A DNA stretch of 45,902 bases from Rhodobacterales bacterium HKCCSP123 (GTDB taxonomy: Bacteria; Pseudomonadota; Alphaproteobacteria; Rhodobacterales; Rhodobacteraceae). How positions within the stretch are numbered: the first letter of the stretch is position 1; every line of letters starts with the position of its first letter. Below the pieces are notes generated by a model. It was not told where the DNA came from. It searched no databases and saw nothing but the letters and a program-made list of their open reading frames with translations. A program made the position numbers and the translations under genes. Shown piece after piece: positions 1-8,961 of this stretch. Location of the stretch: positions 1-45,902 of the forward strand of contig WVSO01000020.1 of the NCBI GenBank assembly GCA_015689745.1, read 5' to 3'.

Positions 1-270
1 AGACGGCGCCCGAGGGCGCCGCGGACCGGCGGTGGTCGGCGCGTAGCCGCAGAGCTGCCGCCGGTCCCGCCCGACGCGCGGCACCCATTCGGTGTTGGCC
101 CCCACGCCGACGCGCACGAAGACGCAGCCGCGGCTATCAACGTATTGATCTGACGAATAGCTCGATGGCGGCACTTCCGCCGGAACACCCTGAGCCAGAG
201 ATACCGTTACGCTTGCCGCGGCGAACACGACCGCCGAGGCAGCGACCCGGACGAGTCGCTTCAGTTCCAT
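1..270 (-). CDS. Secreted SPOR-type protein, N-terminal part (cut by window edge)
   Basis: The reading frame is open for 90 codons from an ATG at 268-270 to the window edge, so the C-terminus is missing. Residues 1-27 form a signal peptide (Lys/Arg start, Ala/Val-rich core, likely cleavage after SLA). The mature part has a segment reading [19 protein letters not shown], then R-D-R-R-Q-L-C-G-Y, with cysteines at 49 and 74. From memory this is typical of Rhodobacteraceae periplasmic proteins with a C-terminal SPOR (peptidoglycan-binding) domain, which would lie beyond the edge and cannot be seen. A G-rich ribosome-binding site (GGGGGG) precedes the ATG. The gene follows upp on the same strand after a 70-bp gap with no clear terminator. 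The SPOR assignment is inference; the secreted nature is well supported. Confidence 0.72.
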   Translation of the reverse strand, partial: MELKRLVRVAASAVVFAAASVTVSLAQGVPAEVPPSSYSSDQYVDSRGCVFVRVGVGANTEWVPRVGRDRRQLCGYAPTTAGPRRPRAPS

Positions 271-340
271 GCAAACCCCCCAAGTTCGCGATGGAAACAC
301 ACTGTCCCAAGACTCTGCGCAAGTAAAGGAGAGCGTTGGA

Positions 341-973
341 TTATTTGGTGCCGTACATGCGGTCGCCCGCATCCCCCAGGCCGGGCACGATATAGCCGTG
401 GTCGTTCAGGTGGCTGTCCAGCGCCGCGGTGACGATGGGCACGTCGGGGTGCGCCTCCTTCATCCGTGCGACACCCTCGGGCGCGGCAAGAAGGCAGAGG
501 AAGCGGATGTTCCGGGCACCGGCCTCCTTCAGCATGTCGACGGCGGCGGCCGAGGAGTTGCCGGTCGCGAGCATCGGGTCGACCACGATGGTCAGGCGGT
601 CCTCCAGCTCGGCGGGCACCTTGAAGTAGTACTTCACCGGCTGCAGCGTCTCGGGGTCGCGGTAGAGGCCGACGAAGCCCACCCGCGCGTTCGGGATCAG
701 GTCGAGGATGCCGTCGAGCAACCCGTTGCCCGCCCGCAGGATCGACACCAGCGCCAGTTTCTTGCCCTGGATCACGGGCGCGTCCATCGGCTCGAGGGGG
801 GTCTCGATGCGCTGAGTCGTCATCGGCAGGTTGCGCGTGACCTCGTAGGCGAGAAGGTGGCTGATCTCGTTCAGAAGCTGCCGGAACGACTTGGTCGAGG
901 TGGTCTTGTCGCGCATCAGCGACAGCTTGTGCTGCACCAGAGGGTGATCGACGATGGTCAGGTGCTCGGTCAT
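341..973 (-). CDS. upp: Uracil phosphoribosyltransferase
   Basis: This cytoplasmic enzyme converts uracil and PRPP to UMP plus pyrophosphate in pyrimidine salvage. The 210-aa protein has the family's usual length. The PRPP-binding loop is at residues 129-141 ([13 protein letters not shown]), and the C-terminal uracil-binding stretch [17 protein letters not shown] is intact. The ATG at 971-973 overlaps the stop of the adenosine deaminase gene by 4 bp, so translation is probably coupled. It is the last gene of the salvage operon cdd-deoA-deoB-small ORF-add-upp. Uracil released by thymidine phosphorylase acting on uridine or deoxyuridine would feed directly into this step. Confidence 0.97.
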   Translation of the reverse strand: MTEHLTIVDHPLVQHKLSLMRDKTTSTKSFRQLLNEISHLLAYEVTRNLPMTTQRIETPLEPMDAPVIQGKKLALVSILRAGNGLLDGILDLIPNARVGFVGLYRDPETLQPVKYYFKVPAELEDRLTIVVDPMLATGNSSAAAVDMLKEAGARNIRFLCLLAAPEGVARMKEAHPDVPIVTAALDSHLNDHGYIVPGLGDAGDRMYGTK

Positions 974-1956
974 GTGTCGCTGGTCCCCAGTCTTTTCGCG
1001 ATGATGTCTTTCGTGGCCGCGTCGCAGAAGGCGGCTTCGAGGGCGGTGCGGTTCACCTCGGCGAACACCTCCTCGTCCCAGCCGAAATGGCGGTTCAGGT
1101 TCTCGTAATCCGAGGTCATGGTGATCCCGAAGAAGGGCGGATCGTCGGTCGAGACGGTCACCTTCACGCCCCGTTCCCGCAGCTTTTCAATGGGATGGCT
1201 GCGCCAGTCCTTGAAGACTCCCAGAAACACGTTCGAGCCCGGGCAGCATTCCAGCACGATCCCGTCCTCGGCCAGCCGGTCGACAAGGGCCAGGTCCTCG
1301 ATCGCCTGCACGCCATGGCCGATCCGCTCGGGGTTCAGCGCGTCGAGCGCGTCGCGCACCGACTGCGCGCCGCCCCATTCGCCGGCATGGACGGTGATGC
1401 GCAAGCCCGCCTCGCGCGCGCAGTCGAAGGACCACAGGAAATCCCCCGGTTTCCCCTTCAGCTCGTCGCCCGCCATGCCGAAGCCCGTGATCCAGTCCCC
1501 CGCCGTCTCGGCGGCGCATCGCGCGATGGGCTTGGCGCGCTCGGGGCCGAAGTGGCGGATGCAGGTGATGATGCCGCGAAGGGTGATCCCATGCGCCGCT
1601 TCCGCCGCATCCGCCGCCTCGCGGATCGCGGCGAGATACTCGCGCCACGCGCCCACATCGCCGCCGCCGCAGAAATCGGGCGAAAGGAAGGTCTCGGCAT
1701 AGACCACCCCGTTGGCCGCGCTTTCCTCGAGCACGGCGGTGGTGAGCCGCGCGTAATCCTCGGGCGTGGTCAGCACGCTCGTGGCGGCCTCGTAGACCTC
1801 GAGGAAATGCCAGAAATCGCGGTAGGTGTAGCCGCCATCCTCGCGGAAGATGCCGGACAGGTCGACGTTCTTCTCCTTCGCGATGCCGCGGATGAAGGCG
1901 GGCGGTGCGCCGCCTTCGAGGTGCAGGTGAAGCTCGATCTTCGGAATGTCCCGCAT
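970..1956 (-). CDS. add: Adenosine deaminase family protein
   Basis: The product hydrolyses adenosine or deoxyadenosine to inosine or deoxyinosine, or possibly adenine; some bacterial members act on the base. The metal-dependent hydrolase fold is evident: HLHLEG at residues 10-15 (zinc ligands H10 and H12), the HAGEWGG motif, GHGVQAIED, and STDDPPFFG near the C-terminus (catalytic and zinc aspartates). The ATG at 1954-1956 gives 328 aa. An in-frame GTG at 1960-1962 overlaps the preceding TGA and would add two residues; I prefer the ATG because the start [15 protein letters not shown] is typical. Phosphopentomutase upstream and the phosphoribosyltransferase downstream fit a nucleoside-catabolism role. 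Adenosine and adenine specificity cannot be separated by eye. Confidence 0.93.
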   Translation of the reverse strand: MRDIPKIELHLHLEGGAPPAFIRGIAKEKNVDLSGIFREDGGYTYRDFWHFLEVYEAATSVLTTPEDYARLTTAVLEESAANGVVYAETFLSPDFCGGGDVGAWREYLAAIREAADAAEAAHGITLRGIITCIRHFGPERAKPIARCAAETAGDWITGFGMAGDELKGKPGDFLWSFDCAREAGLRITVHAGEWGGAQSVRDALDALNPERIGHGVQAIEDLALVDRLAEDGIVLECCPGSNVFLGVFKDWRSHPIEKLRERGVKVTVSTDDPPFFGITMTSDYENLNRHFGWDEEVFAEVNRTALEAAFCDAATKDIIAKRLGTSDT

Positions 1957-1958
1957 GC

Positions 1959-2123
1959 TCACGCCCCGATCGCCCAGCCGATGCCCGCGATGACCAGCCC
2001 GAACCCCGCCGCCCCCCGCCAGGGCGTGCGGGGCCGCCCGAGCAGCGGGCCGATGAAGCGCACCGCCAGCGTGACCACGGCGAAGGTCATCACGAAATAG
2101 ATCAGTTCAGAGGCGGACATCAT
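1959..2123 (-). CDS. Small membrane protein (54 aa) inside the salvage operon
   Basis: A 54-codon ORF fills the gap between deoB and add. It begins at tandem ATGs (2118-2123), overlapping the 3' end of deoB by 14-17 bp, and its TGA abuts the add start. The product has two hydrophobic segments, LIYFVMTFAVVTLAVRFIGPL and AAGFGLVIAGIGWAIGA, separated by a basic RPRTPWRG loop, so it is probably a two-pass inner-membrane protein. Tight overlaps on both sides and use of the whole interval argue that it is translated. I do not recognise the family with certainty. Its position suggests a link to nucleoside uptake or a structural role, but that is only inference. Confidence 0.72.
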   Translation of the reverse strand: MMSASELIYFVMTFAVVTLAVRFIGPLLGRPRTPWRGAAGFGLVIAGIGWAIGA

Positions 2124-3336
2124 TCCCCATCAGAAAGCTTGTTCCGGGCCCGTCGCTTTCGACGCCCAGATGCGCCGCGACGGAAGCGCCGACATCGGCG
2201 AAGGCGCGGATGCCGATCTGCCCCGAATAGGGCCCCTTGGCAACCACCGGAACCCGCTCGCGCGTGTGGTCGGTGCCTGTCCATGTCGGATCGTTGCCGT
2301 GATCGGCGGTGAACAGCATCAGGTCGTCGGGGCGCAGCGCGGCGAGGATGGGCGCGATCGCACCGTCGAACCATTCGAGATGGCGGGCATAGCCCGACAC
2401 GTCGCGGCGGTGGCCGTAAAGGCTGTCGAACTCGACGAAATTGGCGAAGGTCAGGCTGCCCTCTTCCGCCTCGGCCACGCTGGCCGCGAGATATCCCATA
2501 AGGTCACGATCCGCGCCGGTCCTCACATGCCCCGCGCCACGCCCCGCGAAGATGTCGCGGATCTTGCCGATGGTGTAGGTCTCACGCCCGGTATCCGTCA
2601 CCCAGTCGAGCAGCGTGCGCCCCGGCGGCGCGATGGCGTAGTCGTGGCGGTTCTGGGTGCGCCGGTACTGCCCCGGCGTACCCGTGAAGGGCCGCGCGAT
2701 GACCCGGCCCACGCGGCGGGCGTGCAGCATCGGCGCCAGGTCCTCGCAGAGCTTCAGAAGACGGTCGAGGCCGAAGCTGTCCTCGTGCGCGGCGATCTGG
2801 AAGACGCTGTCGACGCTGGTGTAGCAGATCGGCCAGCCCGTCGCCTGGTGCGTCTCGCCGAGGCGCGCGATGATCTCGGTTCCGCTGGCATGCTCGTTGC
2901 CGAGGATGCCGTCGGTGCCCGCAAGGCGCATGACCTCGGCCACGATCTCGTCGGGGAAGGCGGGGTTGGTGTTGGGGAAATAGCTCCAGTCCCAGGGCAC
3001 GGGCAGGCCCGCCAACTCCCAGTGCCCGGAGGGTGTGTCCTTGCCCGGCGAGATCTCCTCCGCCACGCCCCAGAGGCCCACCGGGTCGGCATCCATCCCC
3101 TCACCCCGCGCGCCCGAGGCGAGGCGCAGCGCCGCCCCCAGCCCCAGCGCATCGAGATGCGGCAGGTGCAAGGGCCCGCTGCGCCCATCCTCGGCCCGGC
3201 CCCCGGCGCAGGCGGCAGCGATATGGCCGAGCGTGTTCGACCCGGTATCGGGCACCTCGCCGTTGAAGAAGCGGTCGGCGTCCGGAGCGCCGCCGATGCC
3301 GAGGCTGTCCAGGACGACGAGGAAGGCGCGCGGCAT
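2107..3336 (-). CDS. deoB: Phosphopentomutase
   Basis: The enzyme interconverts ribose-1-phosphate or deoxyribose-1-phosphate with the 5-phosphates, passing phosphorolysis products to central metabolism. The protein is 409 aa, normal for the family. It belongs to the alkaline-phosphatase superfamily: the N-terminal metal site is in VVLDSLGIGGAPDA (D10), followed by DTGSNTLGHIA. The conserved GKDTPSGHWE phosphorylation-loop motif and the C-terminal ADHGNDPTWTGTDHTRE metal ligands are also present. Its ATG (3334-3336) overlaps the deoA stop in an ATGA arrangement, and its 3' end overlaps the 54-aa membrane ORF. Confidence 0.97.
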   Translation of the reverse strand: MPRAFLVVLDSLGIGGAPDADRFFNGEVPDTGSNTLGHIAAACAGGRAEDGRSGPLHLPHLDALGLGAALRLASGARGEGMDADPVGLWGVAEEISPGKDTPSGHWELAGLPVPWDWSYFPNTNPAFPDEIVAEVMRLAGTDGILGNEHASGTEIIARLGETHQATGWPICYTSVDSVFQIAAHEDSFGLDRLLKLCEDLAPMLHARRVGRVIARPFTGTPGQYRRTQNRHDYAIAPPGRTLLDWVTDTGRETYTIGKIRDIFAGRGAGHVRTGADRDLMGYLAASVAEAEEGSLTFANFVEFDSLYGHRRDVSGYARHLEWFDGAIAPILAALRPDDLMLFTADHGNDPTWTGTDHTRERVPVVAKGPYSGQIGIRAFADVGASVAAHLGVESDGPGTSFLMGNDVRL

Positions 3337-4646
3337 CAGGCGATCCTTTCGTGGATCAGCGGAGGTGCCTCGGGCGTGCCGTCCACGAGCGTGAAGGCGC
3401 GGCGCACCTCGGCCACGACGGCGCGCGCGGCCTCTTCGCTGGCGGCGTGGATGCGCGCAAGCGGGCGCTGCGGATCGACCCGGTCGCCGATCCGCGCGAT
3501 GTCGGTCAGGCCGACGGCAAGGTCGATCCGGTCATCCTGCCGCAAGCGCCCGCCGCCCAGATGCACCACCACCTCGCCCAAAGCCCGTGTGTCGATCCGG
3601 CCCACATGGCCCGCGTCGCCGGGGTGGACATCGACCATCACGCGCGCTGCCGGAAGCCGGTCGCGCCAACGATCGGTGAAATCCTGCGGCCCGCCCAGCG
3701 CGGCCACCATCTCGCCGAAGGTCTCTGCCGCCTCGCCCGAGGTCAGTGCCCGCGCGATCCGCCCTTCGCCATCCGCCGCGTCGGCGGCAAGCCCGCCCAG
3801 TGCCAGCACCTCGCCCCCCAGGGACTGTGTCAGCTGCGACAAGGGCGTCGACAGATCGCCCGAGGTCAGCGCCTCCATCACCTCGATCACCTCAAGCGCG
3901 TTGCCCGCCGAGGGCACGAGCGGCTGGTTCATGTCGGTGACCAGCGCCGTGGTCATGCAGCCGGCACCCTGCGCGGTATCGACCAGTGCCTGCGCCAGCG
4001 CCAGCGCGTCGGCGGGGTCGGCCATGAAGGCGCCCGAGCCCGTCTTGACGTCGAGCACCAGCGCCTCGAGCCCCGCGGCCAGTTTCTTGGACAGGATCGA
4101 CGCGGTGATGAGGTCGATGCTCTCGACCGTGCCGGTCACGTCGCGCACCGCGTAAAGGCGGCGGTCGGCGGGTGCGATATCGCCCGAGGCGCCGACGATG
4201 GCGCAGCCGATATCGGCCACGAGATCCTGCAGATCCTCGACCGAGACCTGCGTGCGGTAGCCCGGTATCGCCTCGAGCTTGTCGAGCGTGCCGCCGGTGT
4301 GGCCCAGCCCCCGGCCCGAGATCATCGGAACATACGCCCCACAGGCCGCCAAGGCGGGCGCCAGCACGAGCGAGACGCAATCGCCCACGCCGCCCGTCGA
4401 ATGCTTGTCGAGCACCGGCCCGTCGAGGTCCCATTTCAACACCTGACCGCTTTCGCGCATCGCGTTGGTCAACTGCACCCGCCCCGCGGAACCAAGGCCC
4501 CGGGTGCAGACTGCCATGGCGAAGGCGCCGGCCTGCGCATCGGTGACCGCGCCGCTGGCAAGCCCCTCGGCGAACCAGAAGAGCTCGGCCTCGGTGGGCG
4601 TGTCGCCGTCGCGCAGCTTGGCGAGGATGGCGCGCGCGTCCGTCAC
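3336..4646 (-). CDS. deoA: Thymidine phosphorylase
   Basis: It phosphorolyses thymidine, and usually deoxyuridine, to base plus deoxyribose-1-phosphate, the substrate of DeoB next door. The GTG start at 4644-4646 gives 436 aa, matching family length. A longer frame upstream lies inside cdd and lacks family character. The start overlaps the cdd stop as GTGA. Visible motifs are LDKHSTGGVGDC (phosphate/nucleoside site) and the family signature SGRGLGHTGGTLDKLE. A C-terminal pyrimidine-nucleoside-phosphorylase domain ends in RRAFTLVDGTPEAPPLIHERIA. The overlaps with both neighbours imply one polycistronic, coupled message. Confidence 0.96.
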   Translation of the reverse strand: MTDARAILAKLRDGDTPTEAELFWFAEGLASGAVTDAQAGAFAMAVCTRGLGSAGRVQLTNAMRESGQVLKWDLDGPVLDKHSTGGVGDCVSLVLAPALAACGAYVPMISGRGLGHTGGTLDKLEAIPGYRTQVSVEDLQDLVADIGCAIVGASGDIAPADRRLYAVRDVTGTVESIDLITASILSKKLAAGLEALVLDVKTGSGAFMADPADALALAQALVDTAQGAGCMTTALVTDMNQPLVPSAGNALEVIEVMEALTSGDLSTPLSQLTQSLGGEVLALGGLAADAADGEGRIARALTSGEAAETFGEMVAALGGPQDFTDRWRDRLPAARVMVDVHPGDAGHVGRIDTRALGEVVVHLGGGRLRQDDRIDLAVGLTDIARIGDRVDPQRPLARIHAASEEAARAVVAEVRRAFTLVDGTPEAPPLIHERIA

Positions 4647-5050
4647 GGGGCGGAAGGCTCCGCCCGGTCCATGAAGCCCGCGTCGAAGGCGCCGGGCAGC
4701 AGGTCGGCCACCGTGGTCACAAGCGTCGCGCCGCGCGTCGTGGCAAGCGTGACGACCACGTCGCCCGCGGCGAATTCCGCAAGCTTCTGGCGGCACCCGC
4801 CGCAGGGCGGCACGGGGGCGGGGCTGTCGGCGATCACGGCCACCTCGGCGATGCGGCGGTCGCCCGCGGCGATCATCGCGGCGATCGCGCCGGCCTCGGC
4901 GCAGGTGCCTTCGGGATAGGCCACGTTCTCGACGTTGCAGCCGACATGCGTCCGCCCCTCGACCGAGCGCAGCGCCGCCCCGACCTTGAAGCCCGAATAG
5001 GGCGCGTGGGCGTTCAGGCGCACCGATGCGGCATCTTCGATCAGCGACAT
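4643..5050 (-). CDS. cdd: Cytidine deaminase
   Basis: The enzyme deaminates cytidine and deoxycytidine to uridine and deoxyuridine. The start chosen is the ATG at 5048-5050, preceded by GGAGGGAC; it gives 135 aa, the usual length of the short homotetrameric type. The upstream extension of the open frame has no conserved character. Zinc ligands are C50 in the CAE motif (TCAEAG, catalytic E52) and C83/C86 in PPCGGC. The substrate motif GCNVENVAYPEGT is also present. It is the first gene of the salvage operon; its products flow through DeoA and Upp. The 70-bp gap to the histidine kinase gene upstream may hold the operon promoter. Confidence 0.96.
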   Translation of the reverse strand: MSLIEDAASVRLNAHAPYSGFKVGAALRSVEGRTHVGCNVENVAYPEGTCAEAGAIAAMIAAGDRRIAEVAVIADSPAPVPPCGGCRQKLAEFAAGDVVVTLATTRGATLVTTVADLLPGAFDAGFMDRAEPSAP

Positions 5051-5120
5051 GCGTGCGGTCCCTCCCCGGTGCGGTGCAATCGCTTCACTGTGGTCCGGCC
5101 CCGCCGCCAGCGCAAGGGGA

Positions 5121-6683
5121 TCAGCCTGTCCCGAGACGGATCCCGCAGAGCGCGCCCGAGGCCTCGACATGCGCGATCAGGTCGGCCAGATCGGCACGGC
5201 ACGGCTGGTAGAGCGCGGGCAGATCCGCCATCCGCCGACGCTTGGCCGCGATGTTCAGCACCTCGGCCAGCCGGTGCAGCCGCTCGGCCCCGACCGCCCC
5301 GGAAATCGCGATCAGGATGTGGGTCTGCGCCCGGATCTCGGATAGGACCGTGTCGCGGATCGCCGAGTCGAGGACCGCGCGCACCGTGCTGAGGTCGTCG
5401 TGCAGCCGCGAGAGGAGCTCGGCGCAGCCGTCGGGCCCCGCGATCTCGAGCAACGCCTCGAAGCGCGCCACGTCGAGCTTGCGGCCGAACTGGGTCGCCC
5501 CCGACAGGCCCGACAGGACATCCTCGGGTTCGGGCAGGCCGGCGGGCCGGCCCGCATAGCGAAGGATCGCGCGGCCGAACTCACGCCCCGAGGAGATCGG
5601 TTTGCCGAGGATGCCATCCGCCCCGGCGTCGTAGATCGCCTCGCGGTTGTCGCGCAGGACATAGGCGGTCAGCGCGACAAGCGGCATCCGCGCCACCGCG
5701 TCGCTGCGGCGGCGCACCGCCTGCATCACCTCGAGCCCCGAGAGCCGCGGCATCTCGATGTCGATGAGCGCGATGTCGAAGCGGTCCTGTTCGAGGCGCT
5801 CGAGCGCGGAGATGCCGTCGGCAACAAAGACGGCATCGGCCTGCATCTGTCCGAGCAGCTGGCGAAGGATGGTCTGGTTCGTCAGGTTGTCCTCGGCCAC
5901 GAGGATGCGCAGGCCGCTCAGGTCCGGGATCTCGCCGGGTTCGGGGCCCGCGCCGTCCCAGTCGAGCACCCTGGACGGCAGGGTCAGCCGACCCTCGCCA
6001 CCACCGCCCGTCCGGTTTCGCAGCTCCAGCGTCGCGCCGGCCTGAAGCGACAGTTCGGCCGCGATGCGAAGGCCAAGGCCGCTGCCCGCCCATTGCCCCG
6101 ATGCCGGGGGGTCGATCCCGCGGGCGAAGCGGTCGAGCACTACGGGCGGGTAGCCCGGCCCGTCATCCCGCACGGTGAGCTCGAGGCCACGCTCCCGGTC
6201 GGCCCGCACCCGCAGCGTCACCGGTGCGCTCGGCGCATGGCGAAGCGCATTCGACACGAGATTTCCGATGATGCGGTCGAGCATCACCTGGTTGGCCTGC
6301 ACCCGGTTCGGCAGGGGTCCGGCCCGGTCGAGCCTGAAGGCCCCCCCGACCTCCTGCGCATGCCCGGACCAGCGCCGCTCGTGCGCGGCGAGCAGATCCT
6401 CGAGCGCGAAGGAGCACTGGTCGAGCTGGATCAGCGTTTCACCCGCGGCGGCGAGGAGCGCGCCATCGACCAGCGCCGCGAGCGTGTCCGCGGCGGCCTG
6501 GACGCGGTCGATCTGCAGCCGCGCCTCGGGCGCGAGCCTGTCCCGGTCGACGAGCCGCAGCCCGCCGATCACGTCAGACATGGCCGAACGGATGTCATGG
6601 CTGAACAGCTGGAGGGTCTCGGCCATCGCCGGCGCGCGCCCGAGGGCCTCGTTCAGCGGTTCGCGCGGATCGGTGTCCCGCAT
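5121..6683 (-). CDS. Hybrid histidine kinase without sensor domain (HK-REC-Hpt)
   Basis: This 520-aa soluble signalling protein has no membrane segment and no recognisable input domain. It starts almost directly with the dimerisation/phosphoacceptor region, H29 in LFSHDIRSAMSDVIGG. The ATPase domain has an N-box (IIGNLVSNALRHA, N145), DDGPG (173-177) and GSGLGLRIAAEL. A receiver domain spans roughly 258-375, with D265, phosphoacceptor D308 (ALIDIEMP), T339 and K361. The C-terminal ~110 residues look like an Hpt domain with H455 in THILIAISGAVGA. There the usual Lys-Gly after the histidine region (HxLKG) is replaced by Ile-Ala, so phosphotransfer competence is uncertain. It lies between prpE and the salvage operon; its partner regulator is not in the window. 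Confidence 0.88.
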   Translation of the reverse strand: MRDTDPREPLNEALGRAPAMAETLQLFSHDIRSAMSDVIGGLRLVDRDRLAPEARLQIDRVQAAADTLAALVDGALLAAAGETLIQLDQCSFALEDLLAAHERRWSGHAQEVGGAFRLDRAGPLPNRVQANQVMLDRIIGNLVSNALRHAPSAPVTLRVRADRERGLELTVRDDGPGYPPVVLDRFARGIDPPASGQWAGSGLGLRIAAELSLQAGATLELRNRTGGGGEGRLTLPSRVLDWDGAGPEPGEIPDLSGLRILVAEDNLTNQTILRQLLGQMQADAVFVADGISALERLEQDRFDIALIDIEMPRLSGLEVMQAVRRRSDAVARMPLVALTAYVLRDNREAIYDAGADGILGKPISSGREFGRAILRYAGRPAGLPEPEDVLSGLSGATQFGRKLDVARFEALLEIAGPDGCAELLSRLHDDLSTVRAVLDSAIRDTVLSEIRAQTHILIAISGAVGAERLHRLAEVLNIAAKRRRMADLPALYQPCRADLADLIAHVEASGALCGIRLGTG

Positions 6684-6701
6684 GCACTCAAGACCCTCAA
6701 C

Positions 6702-6720
6702 ACTTGCTCCTCAAGCAAGT
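6702..6720. promoter_or_regulatory. Inverted repeat in the leader of the hybrid kinase gene
   Basis: ACTTGCT-CCTCA-AGCAAGT is a perfect 7-bp inverted repeat with a 5-base loop, 19-37 bp upstream of the kinase ATG and downstream of the prpE stop. It could be a protein operator, an RNA hairpin in the kinase leader, or part of a short terminator for prpE; no T-tract follows. Only the symmetry is seen. Confidence 0.4.
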
Positions 6721-6767
6721 ATAACCCACAAGCGTCATCCGTTAAAGGCGAGTGCGGCCCGGTGCCG

Positions 6768-8669
6768 TCACGAGGCCGCGGCGAAGGGGTAGCCAAGCCG
6801 CCCCACCGCTTCGCGGATCTCGTCGAGGATCGCGGGATCGTCGATCGTGGCGGGCATCTTGAACTCCTCGCCATCGGCGATCTTGACCATCGTCGCGCGC
6901 AGGATCTTGCCCGAGCGCGTCTTGGGCAGACGGTCCACCACGACGGCCAGCTTGAAGGCCGCGACGGGGCCGATGCGGTCGCGCACCAGCTTGACGCAGT
7001 CCTTCACGACCTGCTCGGGCGGCGTCTCGGCCCCCTTGTTCAGGCACAGGAACCCCATGGGCAACTGCCCCTTCAGGCTGTCGGCCACGCCGATCACGGC
7101 GCATTCCGCCACATCGGGATGCGAGGCCAGAACCTCCTCCATGCCGCCGGTCGACAGGCGGTGGCCCGCGACGTTGATGACGTCATCGGTGCGCGCCATG
7201 ATGTAGAGGTATCCATCCGCGTCGATCATGCCCGCGTCACCGGTCTCGTAGTAGCCGGGGAAATGGGTGAGGTAGGACTTGCGGAACCGGTCCTCGGCCT
7301 TCCAGAGGGTCGGGAGCGTGCCGGGCGGCAACGGCAGCTTCACGGCGATGGCGCCAAGCTCGCCCGCGGGCATCCGGTGGCCGCCCTCGTCGAGGATCTG
7401 CACGTCATAGCCCGGCATGGCGACCGAGGGAGAGCCGATCTTGACCGGCAGTTTCTCGATCCCCAGCGGGTTGCCCGCGATGGCCCAGCCGGTTTCCGTC
7501 TGCCACCAATGGTCGATCACGGGCACGCCGAGCTTGGCCTGCGCCCATTCGATCGTGTCGGGGTCGGCGCGTTCGCCGGCAAGGAACAGGCTTTCGAGCG
7601 ACGACAGGTCATAATCGCCCACCAGAGCGCCCTGCGGATCGTCGCGCTTGATCGCGCGGAAGGCCGTGGGCGCGGTGAACAGGCACTTGACCCCGTGATC
7701 CTCGATCACCCGCCAGAAGGTGCCGGCATCGGGCGTGCCCACCGGCTTGCCCTCGAAAACGATGGTCGTGCAGCCGAAGGTGAGCGGCGCGTAGCAGATG
7801 TAGGAATGCCCCACGACCCAGCCCACGTCCGAGGCCGCCCAGAACACCTCGCCGGGGTTCATGTCGTAGAGGTTGCGCATCGTCCAGTTCAGCGCGACCA
7901 GGTGCCCGCCGGTGTGGCGCACCACGCCCTTGGGCTGACCCGTCGTGCCGGAGGTGTAGAGGATATAGGCCGGGTGGTTCCCCTCGACAGGCACGCAATC
8001 GGCGGGCTCGACCCCGTACTGGAAGGCGTGCCAGTCGTGATCGCGCCCCTCCTCCAGGTGCGCCACCTCCTGTTCGCGCTGGAAGATCACGCAGAACTCG
8101 GGGGCGTGCCTGGCCAGCGCCAGTGCGCCGTCAAGCAGCGGCTTGTAATGAACGACGCGCCCCGGCTCGATCCCGCAGGAGGCCGCGATGATGCATTTCG
8201 GCTCGCAATCGTCGATCCTCACGGCCAGCTCGTTCGCGGCGAAGCCGCCGAAGACGACCGAATGGATCGCGCCCAGCCGCGCGCAGGCGAGCATGGCTTC
8301 GAGCGCCTCGGGGACCATCGGCATGTAGATGATGACGCGGTCGCCCTTCTCGACGCCCTTTGCCTTCAGCGCACCGGCGAGGCTGGCCACCCGCGTCTGC
8401 AGCTCGGCATAGGTGATCTTGTGGGTGGTGCCGGTCAGCGGGCTGTCGTGGATGATCGCCAGCCGCGCGCCGTGCCCTGCCGCGACATGGCGGTCGACCG
8501 CGTTCCAGCAGCCGTTCAGCGTGCCGTCCGCGAACCATTCGTACAGGGGCGCGTTCTCGTCGAACAGCGCCTTGGAGGGGCCGGTGAACCAGTCGATCCC
8601 TTCGGCGGCCTCCATCCAGAACGTGTTCGGATCGGCTTTCGCCCGCTCATAGACCTCGGCATACCGCAT
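6768..8669 (-). CDS. prpE: Propionate--CoA ligase (acyl-CoA synthetase)
   Basis: It activates propionate (or acetate) with ATP and CoA to the acyl-CoA. The ATG at 8667-8669 is preceded by an excellent AAGGAGGGA site and gives 633 aa; the longer frame starting further upstream lacks this. The start MRYAEVYERAKADPNTFWMEAAEGI matches PrpE-type synthetases better than AcsA, from memory. Adenylate-forming motifs are present: YILYTSGTTGQPKG (P-loop), the WWQTETG motif, the YETGD motif, and the acetylatable catalytic lysine in PKTRSGKILR near the C-terminus. Propionyl-CoA would enter the methylmalonyl-CoA route. The substrate preference is inference from overall similarity. Confidence 0.93.
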   Translation of the reverse strand: MRYAEVYERAKADPNTFWMEAAEGIDWFTGPSKALFDENAPLYEWFADGTLNGCWNAVDRHVAAGHGARLAIIHDSPLTGTTHKITYAELQTRVASLAGALKAKGVEKGDRVIIYMPMVPEALEAMLACARLGAIHSVVFGGFAANELAVRIDDCEPKCIIAASCGIEPGRVVHYKPLLDGALALARHAPEFCVIFQREQEVAHLEEGRDHDWHAFQYGVEPADCVPVEGNHPAYILYTSGTTGQPKGVVRHTGGHLVALNWTMRNLYDMNPGEVFWAASDVGWVVGHSYICYAPLTFGCTTIVFEGKPVGTPDAGTFWRVIEDHGVKCLFTAPTAFRAIKRDDPQGALVGDYDLSSLESLFLAGERADPDTIEWAQAKLGVPVIDHWWQTETGWAIAGNPLGIEKLPVKIGSPSVAMPGYDVQILDEGGHRMPAGELGAIAVKLPLPPGTLPTLWKAEDRFRKSYLTHFPGYYETGDAGMIDADGYLYIMARTDDVINVAGHRLSTGGMEEVLASHPDVAECAVIGVADSLKGQLPMGFLCLNKGAETPPEQVVKDCVKLVRDRIGPVAAFKLAVVVDRLPKTRSGKILRATMVKIADGEEFKMPATIDDPAILDEIREAVGRLGYPFAAAS

Positions 8670-8891
8670 GAGTTGTCCCTCCTTCGAAGTGCACAACCTT
8701 GTATCGTCGCGAGGCCACGCCGCGCAATTCGGTGATAGTGACGCATGGGGGCGCTAACGGCCCGACCGGAGGCCCCCGATCACATCTCGTGAAACAGGCG
8801 CGGCGCCGCTTGCGGGACTCGGGAAAACGGCGCTGGGATGTGCTCACGCCGGGCCGGCATGGTGCCGGTCCGCGCATCGAGGACGACGCCC

Positions 8892-8948
8892 ATGGGCGAC
8901 AAGAAACCAACCCAGAAGAAAGCCGGCGGCGGCAAGCCCGGCAAGTAA
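8892..8948 (+). CDS. Possible 18-aa basic peptide
   Basis: An ATG at 8892 opens a 19-codon frame encoding MGDKKPTQKKAGGGKPGK, ending in TAA and followed by a strong stem-loop. A GAGGA-like site lies about 10 bases upstream. The peptide is extremely Lys/Gly-rich. The start, stop and following hairpin look like a miniature gene, but 18 codons can arise by chance. No function can be assigned. Confidence 0.35.
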   Translation: MGDKKPTQKKAGGGKPGK

Positions 8949-8961
8949 CCCCAGACGCCGC

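Noticed and set aside
5400-8735. An uninterrupted plus-strand frame of over 1,100 codons opposite the kinase and prpE genes
   Set aside because: It is the antisense shadow of two well-identified genes in high-GC DNA; its translation is Arg/His/Asp-rich without domains.
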